This document shows, piece by piece, positions 9,596 through 18,538 of a DNA stretch of 55,740 bases. Within the stretch, counting starts at the first letter, position 1; each line of letters opens with the position of its first letter. The notes under the pieces are model-generated. The model had not been told where the DNA came from and did no database searches. It saw only the letters and a program-made list of their open reading frames with translations. Made by a program: the position numbers and the translations under genes. The DNA comes from Microcaldota archaeon (GTDB lineage Archaea; Micrarchaeota; Micrarchaeia; Micrarchaeales; CABMGC01): the NCBI GenBank assembly GCA_023270055.1, contig JAGDYB010000012.1, positions 1-55,740 of the forward strand, written 5' to 3'.

Positions 9596-11017
9596 GTGAA
9601 GAAAAGATATACTGAATATTTTTATTTACTTGCACTGCTCCTCGTAATGCTGATTGCTGTACATTTTTATTTAGAATCTGACGTTGGTATTGTGGTAAAT
9701 TTCGATGACGCGTTTTATGCGGCATCAATAGTAAATCAGGTGTTCTATCTGAAAATGATACCGTGGGGCGCGGCTTCGTTTGGCTTCGCTGCACTCGGCA
9801 GAATTTTCTACGTACTCACTGGCAACCTTTTTACGGCGACTACAGCAATGCCAATAACCGCCATAATGCTAACAATGATTACACTCTATATTATTGGGAA
9901 AAAATATGGCGGGGGGCTTGCGGGCCTGAGCTCCGCAGTGCTCTTCGCGTTTAACCCGCTGGTTTACGCCTATTCCATACGGCTTTTGCCTGACATATTC
10001 ATCACAATGCTACTTTCATTTGCAATTCTGATCACTGTATATGCAGAAAGAAAAAGCTATGGCTACTTTATCGGCGGAATTGTTGCAGGGCTTGGCGTTT
10101 TTTTCGGCTTACAGGTATTTTTGTCGTTGCTGGCTTATTTTGCCCTTGTCGCATCGCTTGTCTACGTTGAAAAATTAAAAGGAAAGACAAAGAAGATATT
10201 TTGCGCTTTTATCGGCATGGCGCTTGCAATAACGTTATTCCTTCTGTTTCAGGACATGATATACGGAAACCCGCTTTTTGCAATAAATGGGATGGAAACG
10301 TTTAATTCTGAATATATGTCTGCGCCGCCGCATAATAACTATTATTTCAATGTTCTATTCCCAGAAAGCCATGTAGGATATCTACCTGGAAGCGGAAGCG
10401 AACCATACTCCACACTGGGCATGTTATCAATTGTCTTTATAGGGGCAAACGTTGCGTTGCTATACAAGAAAAGGTTCAACATTGTTCCGTATACCTTCTC
10501 ATCGATAGCATTTGTCTTATATGTTCTTTTCGGCACACAAAGCATCAGCATGTACTATCCAATATTACATATGAATAGGCTGCTTATGCCAATAGTGCTA
10601 CTATTTTCAATTGGTAGCGGAATGTCCGCAGGGCTGGCAAAAAGTAGAGTACACGCTGTAGCTGCAATCGCGTTTTTGGCATTTTATGTGTTTGTCTCCT
10701 TCCAATACTACACATATGCTGCAAGGTATTATGACTTCACAAACAGAAATCCATATTTGGCAACGGAACAGGTGAGCAATTACCTTAACACAATGGACCT
10801 AAAAGGTTATTCTATACATGAGAACGTCACTGAACTTCCTATACTGCTGTGCGCCTCGCTGAAAACAAGCCCTGTTGTTTGCAATGGTGGCCCAGGGCCA
10901 GTAGAAGGTATAAACTGCACAGAAAACAATACAATCTTTTTGCTTGACGTACCATATTGTGGCAGCACTTACATATTTTCAAACAAGAGCCTTGGCTATT
11001 ACATCTACAAGAACTAG
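9596..11017 (+). CDS. Multi-TM GT-C type glycosyltransferase (PMT/ArnT-like)
   Basis: 473 aa polytopic; acidic DD motif in the first extracytoplasmic loop (VVNFDDAFYAASI); GTG start. Confidence 0.6.
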   Translation: MKKRYTEYFYLLALLLVMLIAVHFYLESDVGIVVNFDDAFYAASIVNQVFYLKMIPWGAASFGFAALGRIFYVLTGNLFTATTAMPITAIMLTMITLYIIGKKYGGGLAGLSSAVLFAFNPLVYAYSIRLLPDIFITMLLSFAILITVYAERKSYGYFIGGIVAGLGVFFGLQVFLSLLAYFALVASLVYVEKLKGKTKKIFCAFIGMALAITLFLLFQDMIYGNPLFAINGMETFNSEYMSAPPHNNYYFNVLFPESHVGYLPGSGSEPYSTLGMLSIVFIGANVALLYKKRFNIVPYTFSSIAFVLYVLFGTQSISMYYPILHMNRLLMPIVLLFSIGSGMSAGLAKSRVHAVAAIAFLAFYVFVSFQYYTYAARYYDFTNRNPYLATEQVSNYLNTMDLKGYSIHENVTELPILLCASLKTSPVVCNGGPGPVEGINCTENNTIFLLDVPYCGSTYIFSNKSLGYYIYKN

Positions 11018-11040
11018 CTACCGGCTGGGAAGGAGGTGCG

Positions 11041-11478
11041 CTACACGTCTACTACAACGCTTATGCGCCACAAGCCTTTCTTGTGAACCACTTGAAGTGC
11101 GTACGGCGTCACCGCCTTTATCTCAGTCCTGTAGCATTCTACATCGGTGCTCTTGTAAAACAGCTTTCCCTCTAATGCCAGCGCTTTTCCAACATTTTTG
11201 ATGCCAAAAACCTTGAATAAATATGGCTTTAACTCTTTTTCGTCCACTATTGTAAGTATTTTCTGGAGCGTGTGCCACACTAAATCAGCCGGGCTGTATG
11301 CTTTGCTGCGTATCGAAACCGCTTTTGCAACTGATTTTGCACGCCTGATTTTTTCTATGTCGAACATTATGTTAAGCATCGCAAGCGCTGAATTTTCTAT
11401 CGCCTGCCTTTCGCTTTTGCCATATGCAATAAACTTCATCTCAGCCGTATGCGGCACGTATATGAATTTTCTTTGCAT
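11041..11478 (-). CDS. Archease
   Basis: 145 aa; YVPHTAEMKFIAYGKSERQAIENSALAMLNIMF ... TEIKAVTPYALQVV...WRISVVVDV archease pattern. Confidence 0.85.
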   Translation of the reverse strand: MQRKFIYVPHTAEMKFIAYGKSERQAIENSALAMLNIMFDIEKIRRAKSVAKAVSIRSKAYSPADLVWHTLQKILTIVDEKELKPYLFKVFGIKNVGKALALEGKLFYKSTDVECYRTEIKAVTPYALQVVHKKGLWRISVVVDV

Positions 11479-11524
11479 GTATTACACTTCAAAAGCAATT
11501 TATATATAACATTTCAAATATTTA

Positions 11525-11584
11525 TGTCCTGTGAAGATAAGAGTAACTGCTGAAGTATGATGAGGTCCATTTCGACTGAGGACA
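11525..11584 (+). ncRNA. C/D box sRNA (2'-O-methylation guide candidate)
   Basis: Terminal stem TGTCC/GGACA; C-like GTGAAGA 11531-11537, D' CTGA 11550-11553, perfect C' ATGATGA 11557-11563, D CTGA 11576-11579; both guide spacers exactly 12 nt; TATA-like tttatatata upstream. Confidence 0.75.
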
Positions 11585-11596
11585 ACTGGTAATATT

Positions 11597-13096
11597 ATGA
11601 AGAAAATTAGGAGTCATGGGCTGTTAGTGCTGTTCATCGCAACACTCATAATGCTGATAAACCCTCTGCGCATTACAAGCTTTAGCATACTTGACACAGA
11701 CCCTTCTACATACATAATAGTGCCTATGCTAATGCTACTTATGTTCATCTTGTTCAAAGGTAAGGAGGTTATTCAGACTAAAAGCGGAAAGTATGATATT
11801 GCTTTGGGCATTGTGCTTTTTGCGATTTTTGTGCTTAGCTGGTTTTACCTCAAATACTTTCTCTCATATAAGTTCATAAGTTACAGAATTGACATGCTAC
11901 TGTTTCCAATTGCCATTGCTGCGTTAATAATTATAATCTTTGGACATGAAGGGATAAGGCGATTTAGAGGCATGCTATTTTATGCACTGTTTGCTTCGCC
12001 ACTGCTATTGCTGCCCGTATTTGGAATAAACATGCAATTTGCACAGTTCAACACGTTTTTAGTATACGAAGTGTTGCATTTGTTTTACCAACAGGTTACC
12101 TATTCAGCGCCGCTTTCTTTGACTTACGCAGGGAGCTCAATAGGCATTGGCGAATCGTGCGCGGGAATTGGAGCGCTCATAGGAATAATAATGTTTCTTA
12201 TACCGCTCGCATACTTCTATGATGGAAGGGTCATCAACAAGGTGTATTGGGTAATTTCAGGGTTTGTGCTGTTTCTTCTGCTTAATGTAGCTAGGATGGT
12301 CAGCATTACTGCGATGTGGCTCATATATGGCGAGCGAGCAACCGCTTCGTATATACATACATTCGTAGGAATCTGGCTATTTTACATAACGATAATAGTC
12401 ATGATTTTAATTGCGTATAAATACGGGCTTATGTTCCCGAAAGTAAAGAAGCGTAAAGCTTTTGTCACGAAAGTTGAATGGGGGATTTATGCTTTGGCAC
12501 TGCTACTTGCAGCTTCATATTTCTTCATCTCCGCGGGTTATGTCAACTCACTTTATATATCCCCTATGATTTTAAACAATGTGACATTCTCAACCAACAG
12601 CAGCGCGTTTGGAAGCTATATCAACTGGTTAATGCATTCGCCATTCCGTTCGGGTCTTGAGGCAAGAACTGCGGATGGCGCAGTGCTCACGTTTTCAAAC
12701 AAGACGTTCAATGTGACAGACCCAATCGTGCTGATGCTCGTTGGCAACATGAGCATAATCACAAGCAACGATATAATCGGAAGCTATACGTTCGCACAGA
12801 ATAGCGGTATAAATCTCAGATTGTACAGCGTAGTATCGAACAATACAATTTTTTATGTTGGCTATGCAAAACAGCCTCTAGTGGCCCAGAATGGCATAGA
12901 TTTGGCGCGCGAGTTCATAGTAATGCCAGCTTCGGCAGGAACGCTAAACCTCAGCTGCGGCGGCTACAGCACACTGTATAGCTATGTGTTCAGCACATTC
13001 GACAACACTCATGCAAATGCAACCGAAATGAAAAAGATAGAGAGTGCATACTGCGTGACCAGGCATATACTAGCCTGGCAGACCACACAGACATAA
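11597..13096 (+). CDS. Archaeosortase/exosortase-family transpeptidase-like membrane protein with C-terminal extension
   Basis: 499 aa; Cys-Arg-His signature: GIGESCAGIGALIG, LLNVARMVSI, SYIHTFVGIWLF in a multi-TM context. Confidence 0.8.
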   Translation: MKKIRSHGLLVLFIATLIMLINPLRITSFSILDTDPSTYIIVPMLMLLMFILFKGKEVIQTKSGKYDIALGIVLFAIFVLSWFYLKYFLSYKFISYRIDMLLFPIAIAALIIIIFGHEGIRRFRGMLFYALFASPLLLLPVFGINMQFAQFNTFLVYEVLHLFYQQVTYSAPLSLTYAGSSIGIGESCAGIGALIGIIMFLIPLAYFYDGRVINKVYWVISGFVLFLLLNVARMVSITAMWLIYGERATASYIHTFVGIWLFYITIIVMILIAYKYGLMFPKVKKRKAFVTKVEWGIYALALLLAASYFFISAGYVNSLYISPMILNNVTFSTNSSAFGSYINWLMHSPFRSGLEARTADGAVLTFSNKTFNVTDPIVLMLVGNMSIITSNDIIGSYTFAQNSGINLRLYSVVSNNTIFYVGYAKQPLVAQNGIDLAREFIVMPASAGTLNLSCGGYSTLYSYVFSTFDNTHANATEMKKIESAYCVTRHILAWQTTQT

Positions 13097-13108
13097 CAAG
13101 ATGGTTTA

Positions 13109-14065
13109 TTGAGATTTGAGTACTCCGCTGGGATAATAATATATGAAAACCAGGAAGGAGAAATACGCCTGCTCTTTTTGATAAAGGATAATGGAGAATA
13201 TGATATTCCGAAGGGGCACATAGAGAAAGGGGAGACAAGCCTGATTGCGGCAAAGCGCGAAACAAAAGAGGAAACAGGCCTCGAGGTTGAGCCGATCCCA
13301 TATTTCAAGAGAAAGATACATTATTTCTTTTATGATAAAAAAGAGAAAGTCTCAAAGGACCTCACTTATTTCATAGCAAAGGCTGAAAGTAATGAGGTAA
13401 AAATTTCGTATGAGCACAAAGGTTATGTATGGCTAACTCCGGATGAAGGCCTAGAAAAAATAAAATTTAAGGATACGAGGGAGATGATAAGAATTGCAAG
13501 CGATTACATACAGAGATACGAGAAAATTGTGGAAATAAACAAAGAGTATTCTGCACTGCCATCAAAAATTAAGGAATGGAATTTGAGCAAGAGGTTTGTG
13601 CCAGGAGAAGGTCCGTTAGACGCAAAAATTGTATTTGTTGGTCAGGCGCCAGGAAGAACAGAAGACGCTATGCTCAGACCTTTTGTCGGAAGGAGCGGCA
13701 TGCTTTTAGGCAGAATCATGAAATCGGCAGGAATCAAGAGGGAAAGCGTATACATAACGAGCGTGGTGCAGTTTTATCCTCCAGAAAACAGGGCACCGAC
13801 TGAGGAGGAGGTAAAAATGTGCAAGCAATACTTTGAACGGCAAATAGAAGTTATACGCCCAACCTACATGGTGCTTTTAGGAAATGTCGCCGCAAGCACA
13901 GTAACCGGAAGGAAAGTCGAGGTAAATAAGATGCATGGCACGCTCGTTGAATGCGGAAGCGTCAAATGCTTTGTAACTTTCCACCCCGCTGCTGCGCTGA
14001 GATCCACAGGCGTACTTGAGCTGATGAAAAAAGACTTCATGAAGCTAAAGGAAATGGCCGTTTGA
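13109..14065 (+). CDS. Nudix hydrolase fused to family-4-like uracil-DNA glycosylase
   Basis: Nudix box GHIEKGETSLIAAKRETKEETGLEVE; UDG motifs VGQAPGRTEDAMLRPFVGRSGMLL, PPENRAP, TFHPAAALR. Confidence 0.85.
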   Translation: MRFEYSAGIIIYENQEGEIRLLFLIKDNGEYDIPKGHIEKGETSLIAAKRETKEETGLEVEPIPYFKRKIHYFFYDKKEKVSKDLTYFIAKAESNEVKISYEHKGYVWLTPDEGLEKIKFKDTREMIRIASDYIQRYEKIVEINKEYSALPSKIKEWNLSKRFVPGEGPLDAKIVFVGQAPGRTEDAMLRPFVGRSGMLLGRIMKSAGIKRESVYITSVVQFYPPENRAPTEEEVKMCKQYFERQIEVIRPTYMVLLGNVAASTVTGRKVEVNKMHGTLVECGSVKCFVTFHPAAALRSTGVLELMKKDFMKLKEMAV

Positions 14066-14070
14066 AACGC

Positions 14071-14535
14071 TTATTTCTGATTTTGAAAATGGCTCTTTTC
14101 GGTAGAGCCGTATGGCGTGATGGACTTTGAGATTAGCTTTCCGAAAACTATGTGCACTGCACCTTTGGAAAGGTCTATTCTAATTTCTTCGTTGCTGAGG
14201 TTCTTGATTGAAAGATACAGCCTGCCACTGAATCCGCTATCTATAACCGCTGTGCTCCCAAAGAGCCCATTTCTGGAATATTTGCTTCTTAGCCACATGA
14301 AAGCTATGTAGCCGTTTGCCAGCGAAACATTCTCTTCCGTCTTTACTTTCAGGAATGCACCACTCTTGATCACAAGCTGGTTATTATCTATGTAATAACC
14401 ATCTGACCGGCCTTCATCTGCAAGCATTATTTTCAAGTCGTAGCCATTAGAGGTCATCTGCTCGCTGCTGAACGGTTCTATCGCAAGCTCCTTCTTTTCC
14501 ATTGCCTCCAGTATATCTTTGTCGCTTAGAAACAT
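14071..14535 (-). CDS. dCTP deaminase/dUTPase family protein
   Basis: 154 aa; SNGYDLKI, MWLRSKYSRNGLF, AVIDSGFSGRLYLSIKNLS. Confidence 0.8.
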   Translation of the reverse strand: MFLSDKDILEAMEKKELAIEPFSSEQMTSNGYDLKIMLADEGRSDGYYIDNNQLVIKSGAFLKVKTEENVSLANGYIAFMWLRSKYSRNGLFGSTAVIDSGFSGRLYLSIKNLSNEEIRIDLSKGAVHIVFGKLISKSITPYGSTEKSHFQNQK

Positions 14536-14685
14536 AATAGTATTTTGGTATAGGTTTATAAAAAGCTAATGTCAAATGTGCAAACATTCAAAAGATATGA
14601 GCGGTATAAGTATACGGTACAACTCTCAATGAGGTTGGGGGAATTCTTTTAAATATTAAATAGCAAAATATTAAAGTTAGTGCAT

Positions 14686-14785
14686 GGGCCCGTAGCTTAG
14701 CCTGGTTGGAGCGCCCGACTGATAGACTTGAAAACCGCAAGGACTGGAGATCGGGAGGTCGAGAGTTCAAATCTCTCCGAGCCCA
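14686..14785 (+). tRNA. tRNA-Ile(GAT) with a ~25-nt anticodon-loop (37/38) intron
   Basis: Cloverleaf GGGCCCG..., anticodon stem CCCGA/TCGGG, exon loop CTGATA|A with intron 14725-14749, T-arm GAGAG-TTCAAAT-CTCTC, discriminator A. Confidence 0.75.
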
Positions 14786-14808
14786 TTAAACATTTGTTTG
14801 ACAAGATT

Positions 14809-15537
14809 TTATACGCCGAATGTTCTGTCTCTTCTGCTATATGCCGCTATTGCTTTCTCGAGGTCCTTCTTGCTGAAGTCTGGCCAATATTTTTTAACAA
14901 AATAAAGTTCTGAGTATGCCGACTGCCATGGCATAAACCCAGAGAGTCTAAACTCGTCCGCAGTCCTTATTATAAGATCTATATCTGGCACATTATGCGA
15001 TAGCATATGCCTCTTGAAAGTTTGTTCGTCAACTGTGCCGATTTCCCCTTTTGCCACCTTGGCGGCTATGGCTTTCGCCGCGTGCACAAGATCATCTTTG
15101 CCACCATATCCAAGAAGCCAAAATATCCTTCTTTCGATGCGCCCGTGGACTGAATTTTTTATTTTGTTCAAATCATTCAAAATGTATTTTGGAAGAAGTC
15201 TTTTTTCGCCAACTACTAACAAACGCGTCTTCATTTCGCGGAGCCTGCTTATTACATTTCTATCTGTTATAATATTCAGGTACACTTTGAAAAGGGAATC
15301 CAGTTCGTTCTTCGGTCTGCCAACATTCTCGGTTGACAGCCCCCATACGATAATGTTTTTGATTCCGTATTCCGCACACCATTCGCTGAATTCTATGAAT
15401 CTTTTTGCGCCACGGCTGTAGGCAGAAAACACTGATGCGCCATTTGTCTTGGCCCATCTCCTGTTTCCATCGGGTATGATCGCGATCGTCTTCGGCAATT
15501 TTTCTTTACTTGCTTTTTTGATGCCCATACATATCAT
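14809..15537 (-). CDS. uppS: Cis-prenyltransferase / (undeca)prenyl diphosphate synthase
   Basis: PKTIAIIPDGNRRWAKTNG, WGLSTENVGRP, DLIIRTADEFRLSGFMPWQSAYSELYF. Confidence 0.9.
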   Translation of the reverse strand: MICMGIKKASKEKLPKTIAIIPDGNRRWAKTNGASVFSAYSRGAKRFIEFSEWCAEYGIKNIIVWGLSTENVGRPKNELDSLFKVYLNIITDRNVISRLREMKTRLLVVGEKRLLPKYILNDLNKIKNSVHGRIERRIFWLLGYGGKDDLVHAAKAIAAKVAKGEIGTVDEQTFKRHMLSHNVPDIDLIIRTADEFRLSGFMPWQSAYSELYFVKKYWPDFSKKDLEKAIAAYSRRDRTFGV

Positions 15538-15716
15538 TTTAAATTGGCGAAATACACTAGATACCTGGATATGACGATTTCAGTTTCATTTCAGTTTCGC
15601 ATCTCAGAAATATTTTATTATATGGATTTATAAATTCTATCCTTTGCGCACCTTGCTGCATACATAATCAAAAATTATTCATAAGATATATCTAAGTTCT
15701 GCAACATATTAGGATT

Positions 15717-16778
15717 ATGCACAGCAAAACCATTTTGCCGCTCCATGGAGGCAAGGCACCGAGATGGCTATTTAACAGGATGGTTAAGCTTGGCGGCGAA
15801 ATAGCAACAGTAGTGATCGACGAATACGGATCCGACGAGTTTTTAAGGCGCATAAGCGACCCAATGTGGTTTCAAGCGTTTTCATGCGCAATAGGATATG
15901 ACTGGCACAGCAGCGGAACTACAACTGTTACAATGGGGGCTTTGAAGGAGGCGCTGAACGGAAGCGGAGAAGTATACATCGCTGGCGGGAAAGGAAAGCA
16001 GGGGCTTATGACACCTGAAGAGATAACAAAAGGGACTGATGAGCTAAACATTGCAGGAGAAGCGGAAAGATTCAAGGAACTCAGTAGACTGGCGGCAAAG
16101 GTAGACAGCGCAATGGTGTATGACAGGGTAGGTATTTACCACCACACTTTCATATTCAACAGAAACGGAAAATGGGCAGTAGTGCAACAAGCTATTGATC
16201 AGGAAACCAACTATGCCATACGATTTCAGTGGATTGACGAACAGACAGATCCGGAAGATATAACTAACGAACCGCACGCCGGGATTTTAACACCATTGCA
16301 CAAAAAAACGCTTGACCTTACGGCACGTAGTAATAAGTGGGCCAAAGAACATATTGGCGAGACTATAGAAGAGTTTGAAAGGGGAAGTATAATATTTCCA
16401 GCTAGGCACCGTATAGTGCCACAGATTGACATGAGCAGAAGAGCTATGGAGATTATAAAGAACCTAAATGATATGAATATTGAAGAATACAAAGAACTGC
16501 TCCTTGTGAAGGGAGTCGGCAGGGCAACGCTGCGATCCCTTGCGTTCATATCATCGCTTATATATGATAAAGAGCTTTCATACAGGGACCCGGTTATGTA
16601 CGCATACAACCTTGGCGGTAAAGACGGAATACCTTTCAAGATAGACAGGAGTGTTTATGATAGCACTATTAAGGGCATGCAGCAGATAATAGACGAGGCG
16701 CGCATGGACAGATTTGAAAAGCTCAACGCCTTCAGGAGGCTTGAAAAGCTTAGCCGTGGCTCAGGCGATCAGCTATAA
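15717..16778 (+). CDS. DUF763-like protein with helix-hairpin-helix-like segment
   Basis: 353 aa; PLHGGKAPRWLFNRMVKLG ... LLVKGVGRATLRSLAFIS. Confidence 0.75.
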   Translation: MHSKTILPLHGGKAPRWLFNRMVKLGGEIATVVIDEYGSDEFLRRISDPMWFQAFSCAIGYDWHSSGTTTVTMGALKEALNGSGEVYIAGGKGKQGLMTPEEITKGTDELNIAGEAERFKELSRLAAKVDSAMVYDRVGIYHHTFIFNRNGKWAVVQQAIDQETNYAIRFQWIDEQTDPEDITNEPHAGILTPLHKKTLDLTARSNKWAKEHIGETIEEFERGSIIFPARHRIVPQIDMSRRAMEIIKNLNDMNIEEYKELLLVKGVGRATLRSLAFISSLIYDKELSYRDPVMYAYNLGGKDGIPFKIDRSVYDSTIKGMQQIIDEARMDRFEKLNAFRRLEKLSRGSGDQL

Positions 16779-16810
16779 ATATTTGCGAAGGCTATTTATA
16801 CTGGTGGAGC

Positions 16811-17866
16811 ATGATCAAGGAAGCTAAGCTATGGCGCCAGATGGAAGGCAAAAAGGTCGAGTGCTATGCATGCGCACGCAGGTGCAAGATACCTGATGGT
16901 TCCAACGGATTCTGTTTTGTTAGGAAGAATATGGGAGGCAAGCTCTATTTGATGAACTATGGCATGCTAGCATCGGTGCAGCTGGACCCGATAGAGAAAA
17001 AGCCATTCAACCATTTCAGGCCTGGGAGCTATGTGCTTGGCGTGGGCACCTCGTCCTGTAATTTTGGATGCCTGTTCTGCCAAAATCACAATATATCAAA
17101 AGAGCACGAGGTGGTTGGTACCGAAATTAAGCCAGATGAGCTTGTAGATCTTGCATTGAAGTACAAAGCAGATGGCATAGCCTACACGTACAACGAGCCG
17201 ACCATTTTCATAGAGTACGCGCTTGATGTTGCGAAGCTGGCGCATGAAAAAGGTTTGTACAACGTATTCGTTACTAACGGATATATGACGGAAGATGCAG
17301 TTAAGATGATGAAAGGCCTCATAGACGCGGCGGTTGTGGACTTTAAGGGAAATGGTGAGGAAAAATTTGCAAACAGGTTCGAAGCGGTAGTGTCTTCCGA
17401 ACCGATAAAAACTGCGCTGGTCAGCATGAAGAAGGCTGGGATACATATAGAGATAACGGATCTGATAGTGCCCATTGTTGGGGATTCGCTTGAGGCATGC
17501 GACTCTCTTACCAGATGGATACGCACAAATCTCGGCGATGACACACCGCTGCAGTTCACCAGGTTCTATCCGGACTACAAAATGCTTGACTATCCAGTAA
17601 CGCCAGTATCTACACTGGAGAAGCATTATAAGGTGGCAAAAGAAAATGGGCTGAATTATGTTTACATTGGCAACGTGCCTGGAAGCAAATACGAAAACAC
17701 CTACTGCCCTAAATGCGGTACGGCCGTTGTCAAAAGATACGGATTTTATATAACCGAATGGAATCTGGACGAAGAAAACAGATGCAAAAAGTGCGGTACG
17801 AAAATATTTATGGACGGAACATTAAGCAAAAACTACAGGTACAGGGATATAGAAGCGCTTTACTGA
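16811..17866 (+). CDS. amrS: AmmeMemoRadiSam system radical SAM enzyme
   Basis: GTSSCNFGCLFCQNHNIS radical SAM CxxxCxxC; ECYACARRCKIPDGSNGFC N-term; C-terminal zinc ribbon. Confidence 0.85.
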   Translation: MIKEAKLWRQMEGKKVECYACARRCKIPDGSNGFCFVRKNMGGKLYLMNYGMLASVQLDPIEKKPFNHFRPGSYVLGVGTSSCNFGCLFCQNHNISKEHEVVGTEIKPDELVDLALKYKADGIAYTYNEPTIFIEYALDVAKLAHEKGLYNVFVTNGYMTEDAVKMMKGLIDAAVVDFKGNGEEKFANRFEAVVSSEPIKTALVSMKKAGIHIEITDLIVPIVGDSLEACDSLTRWIRTNLGDDTPLQFTRFYPDYKMLDYPVTPVSTLEKHYKVAKENGLNYVYIGNVPGSKYENTYCPKCGTAVVKRYGFYITEWNLDEENRCKKCGTKIFMDGTLSKNYRYRDIEALY

Positions 17867-17919
17867 TATGTATAGGCAATGCTTAAATCCTTGAATGCAG
17901 CTATTATTACGGTGGTTGC

Positions 17920-18528
17920 GTGAAAAGCTATTCTGTTGAGGAGGGGGAGGAGCTTGTCAAGGCTGCCAGATACGCGATAGAGCTTTTTCTTAAGTCGCCA
18001 TATTTCGATAGGAAGATAATATACAAAAAGATAGAAAAATTCAAAGACATGTCAGGTGCGTTCGTTACTCTGGAGCATTATCCTACAGGGACGCTTAGGG
18101 GTTGCATAGGATTTCCGCTGGCAATAAAGCCTTTGTATGAGGCTGTGGTTGATGCGGCAATAAGTGCAGCAACAGAAGACCCAAGGTTTGTGCCTCTGTC
18201 TCACGTCGAACTTGCGGAGGTTACAATAGAGGTAAGTATACTTTCGAAAATGGAGAAGATTACAGGAAAGCCGGAGGAGATAAAGGAACAGGTAAAGGTC
18301 GGTAGAGATGGACTTTTTATCGAGTACGGTTATTATTCTGGGCTGCTCCTACCGATTGTTGCTGTTGAGGAGGGATGGAACAGCGAGGAATTTTTAGACA
18401 ATGTGTGTATGAAGGCAGGGTTGCCGACCCACACCTGGCAACGGAGCGATGTGTCATTGTACAGGTTCACCACCCAAATATTCAGGGAGATTAAGCCGGA
18501 GGACGGCGTGGAGGAAATCAAATTGTAA
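17920..18528 (+). CDS. AMMECR1 domain protein
   Basis: LEHYPTGTLRGCIGFPLAIKPLYEAVVDAAISAATEDPRFVPLSHVEL. Confidence 0.9.
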   Translation: MKSYSVEEGEELVKAARYAIELFLKSPYFDRKIIYKKIEKFKDMSGAFVTLEHYPTGTLRGCIGFPLAIKPLYEAVVDAAISAATEDPRFVPLSHVELAEVTIEVSILSKMEKITGKPEEIKEQVKVGRDGLFIEYGYYSGLLLPIVAVEEGWNSEEFLDNVCMKAGLPTHTWQRSDVSLYRFTTQIFREIKPEDGVEEIKL

Positions 18529-18538
18529 ATGTGTGGTA

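Noticed and set aside
15560-15620. Possible C/D box sRNA around gatttcagtttcatttcagtttcgcatctcag
   Set aside because: Several CTGA-like strings on the minus strand but no properly spaced C/C' boxes or terminal stem; probably a small direct repeat.
17096-17626. 176-aa minus-strand ORF within amrS
   Set aside because: Antisense to a confidently identified radical SAM gene.
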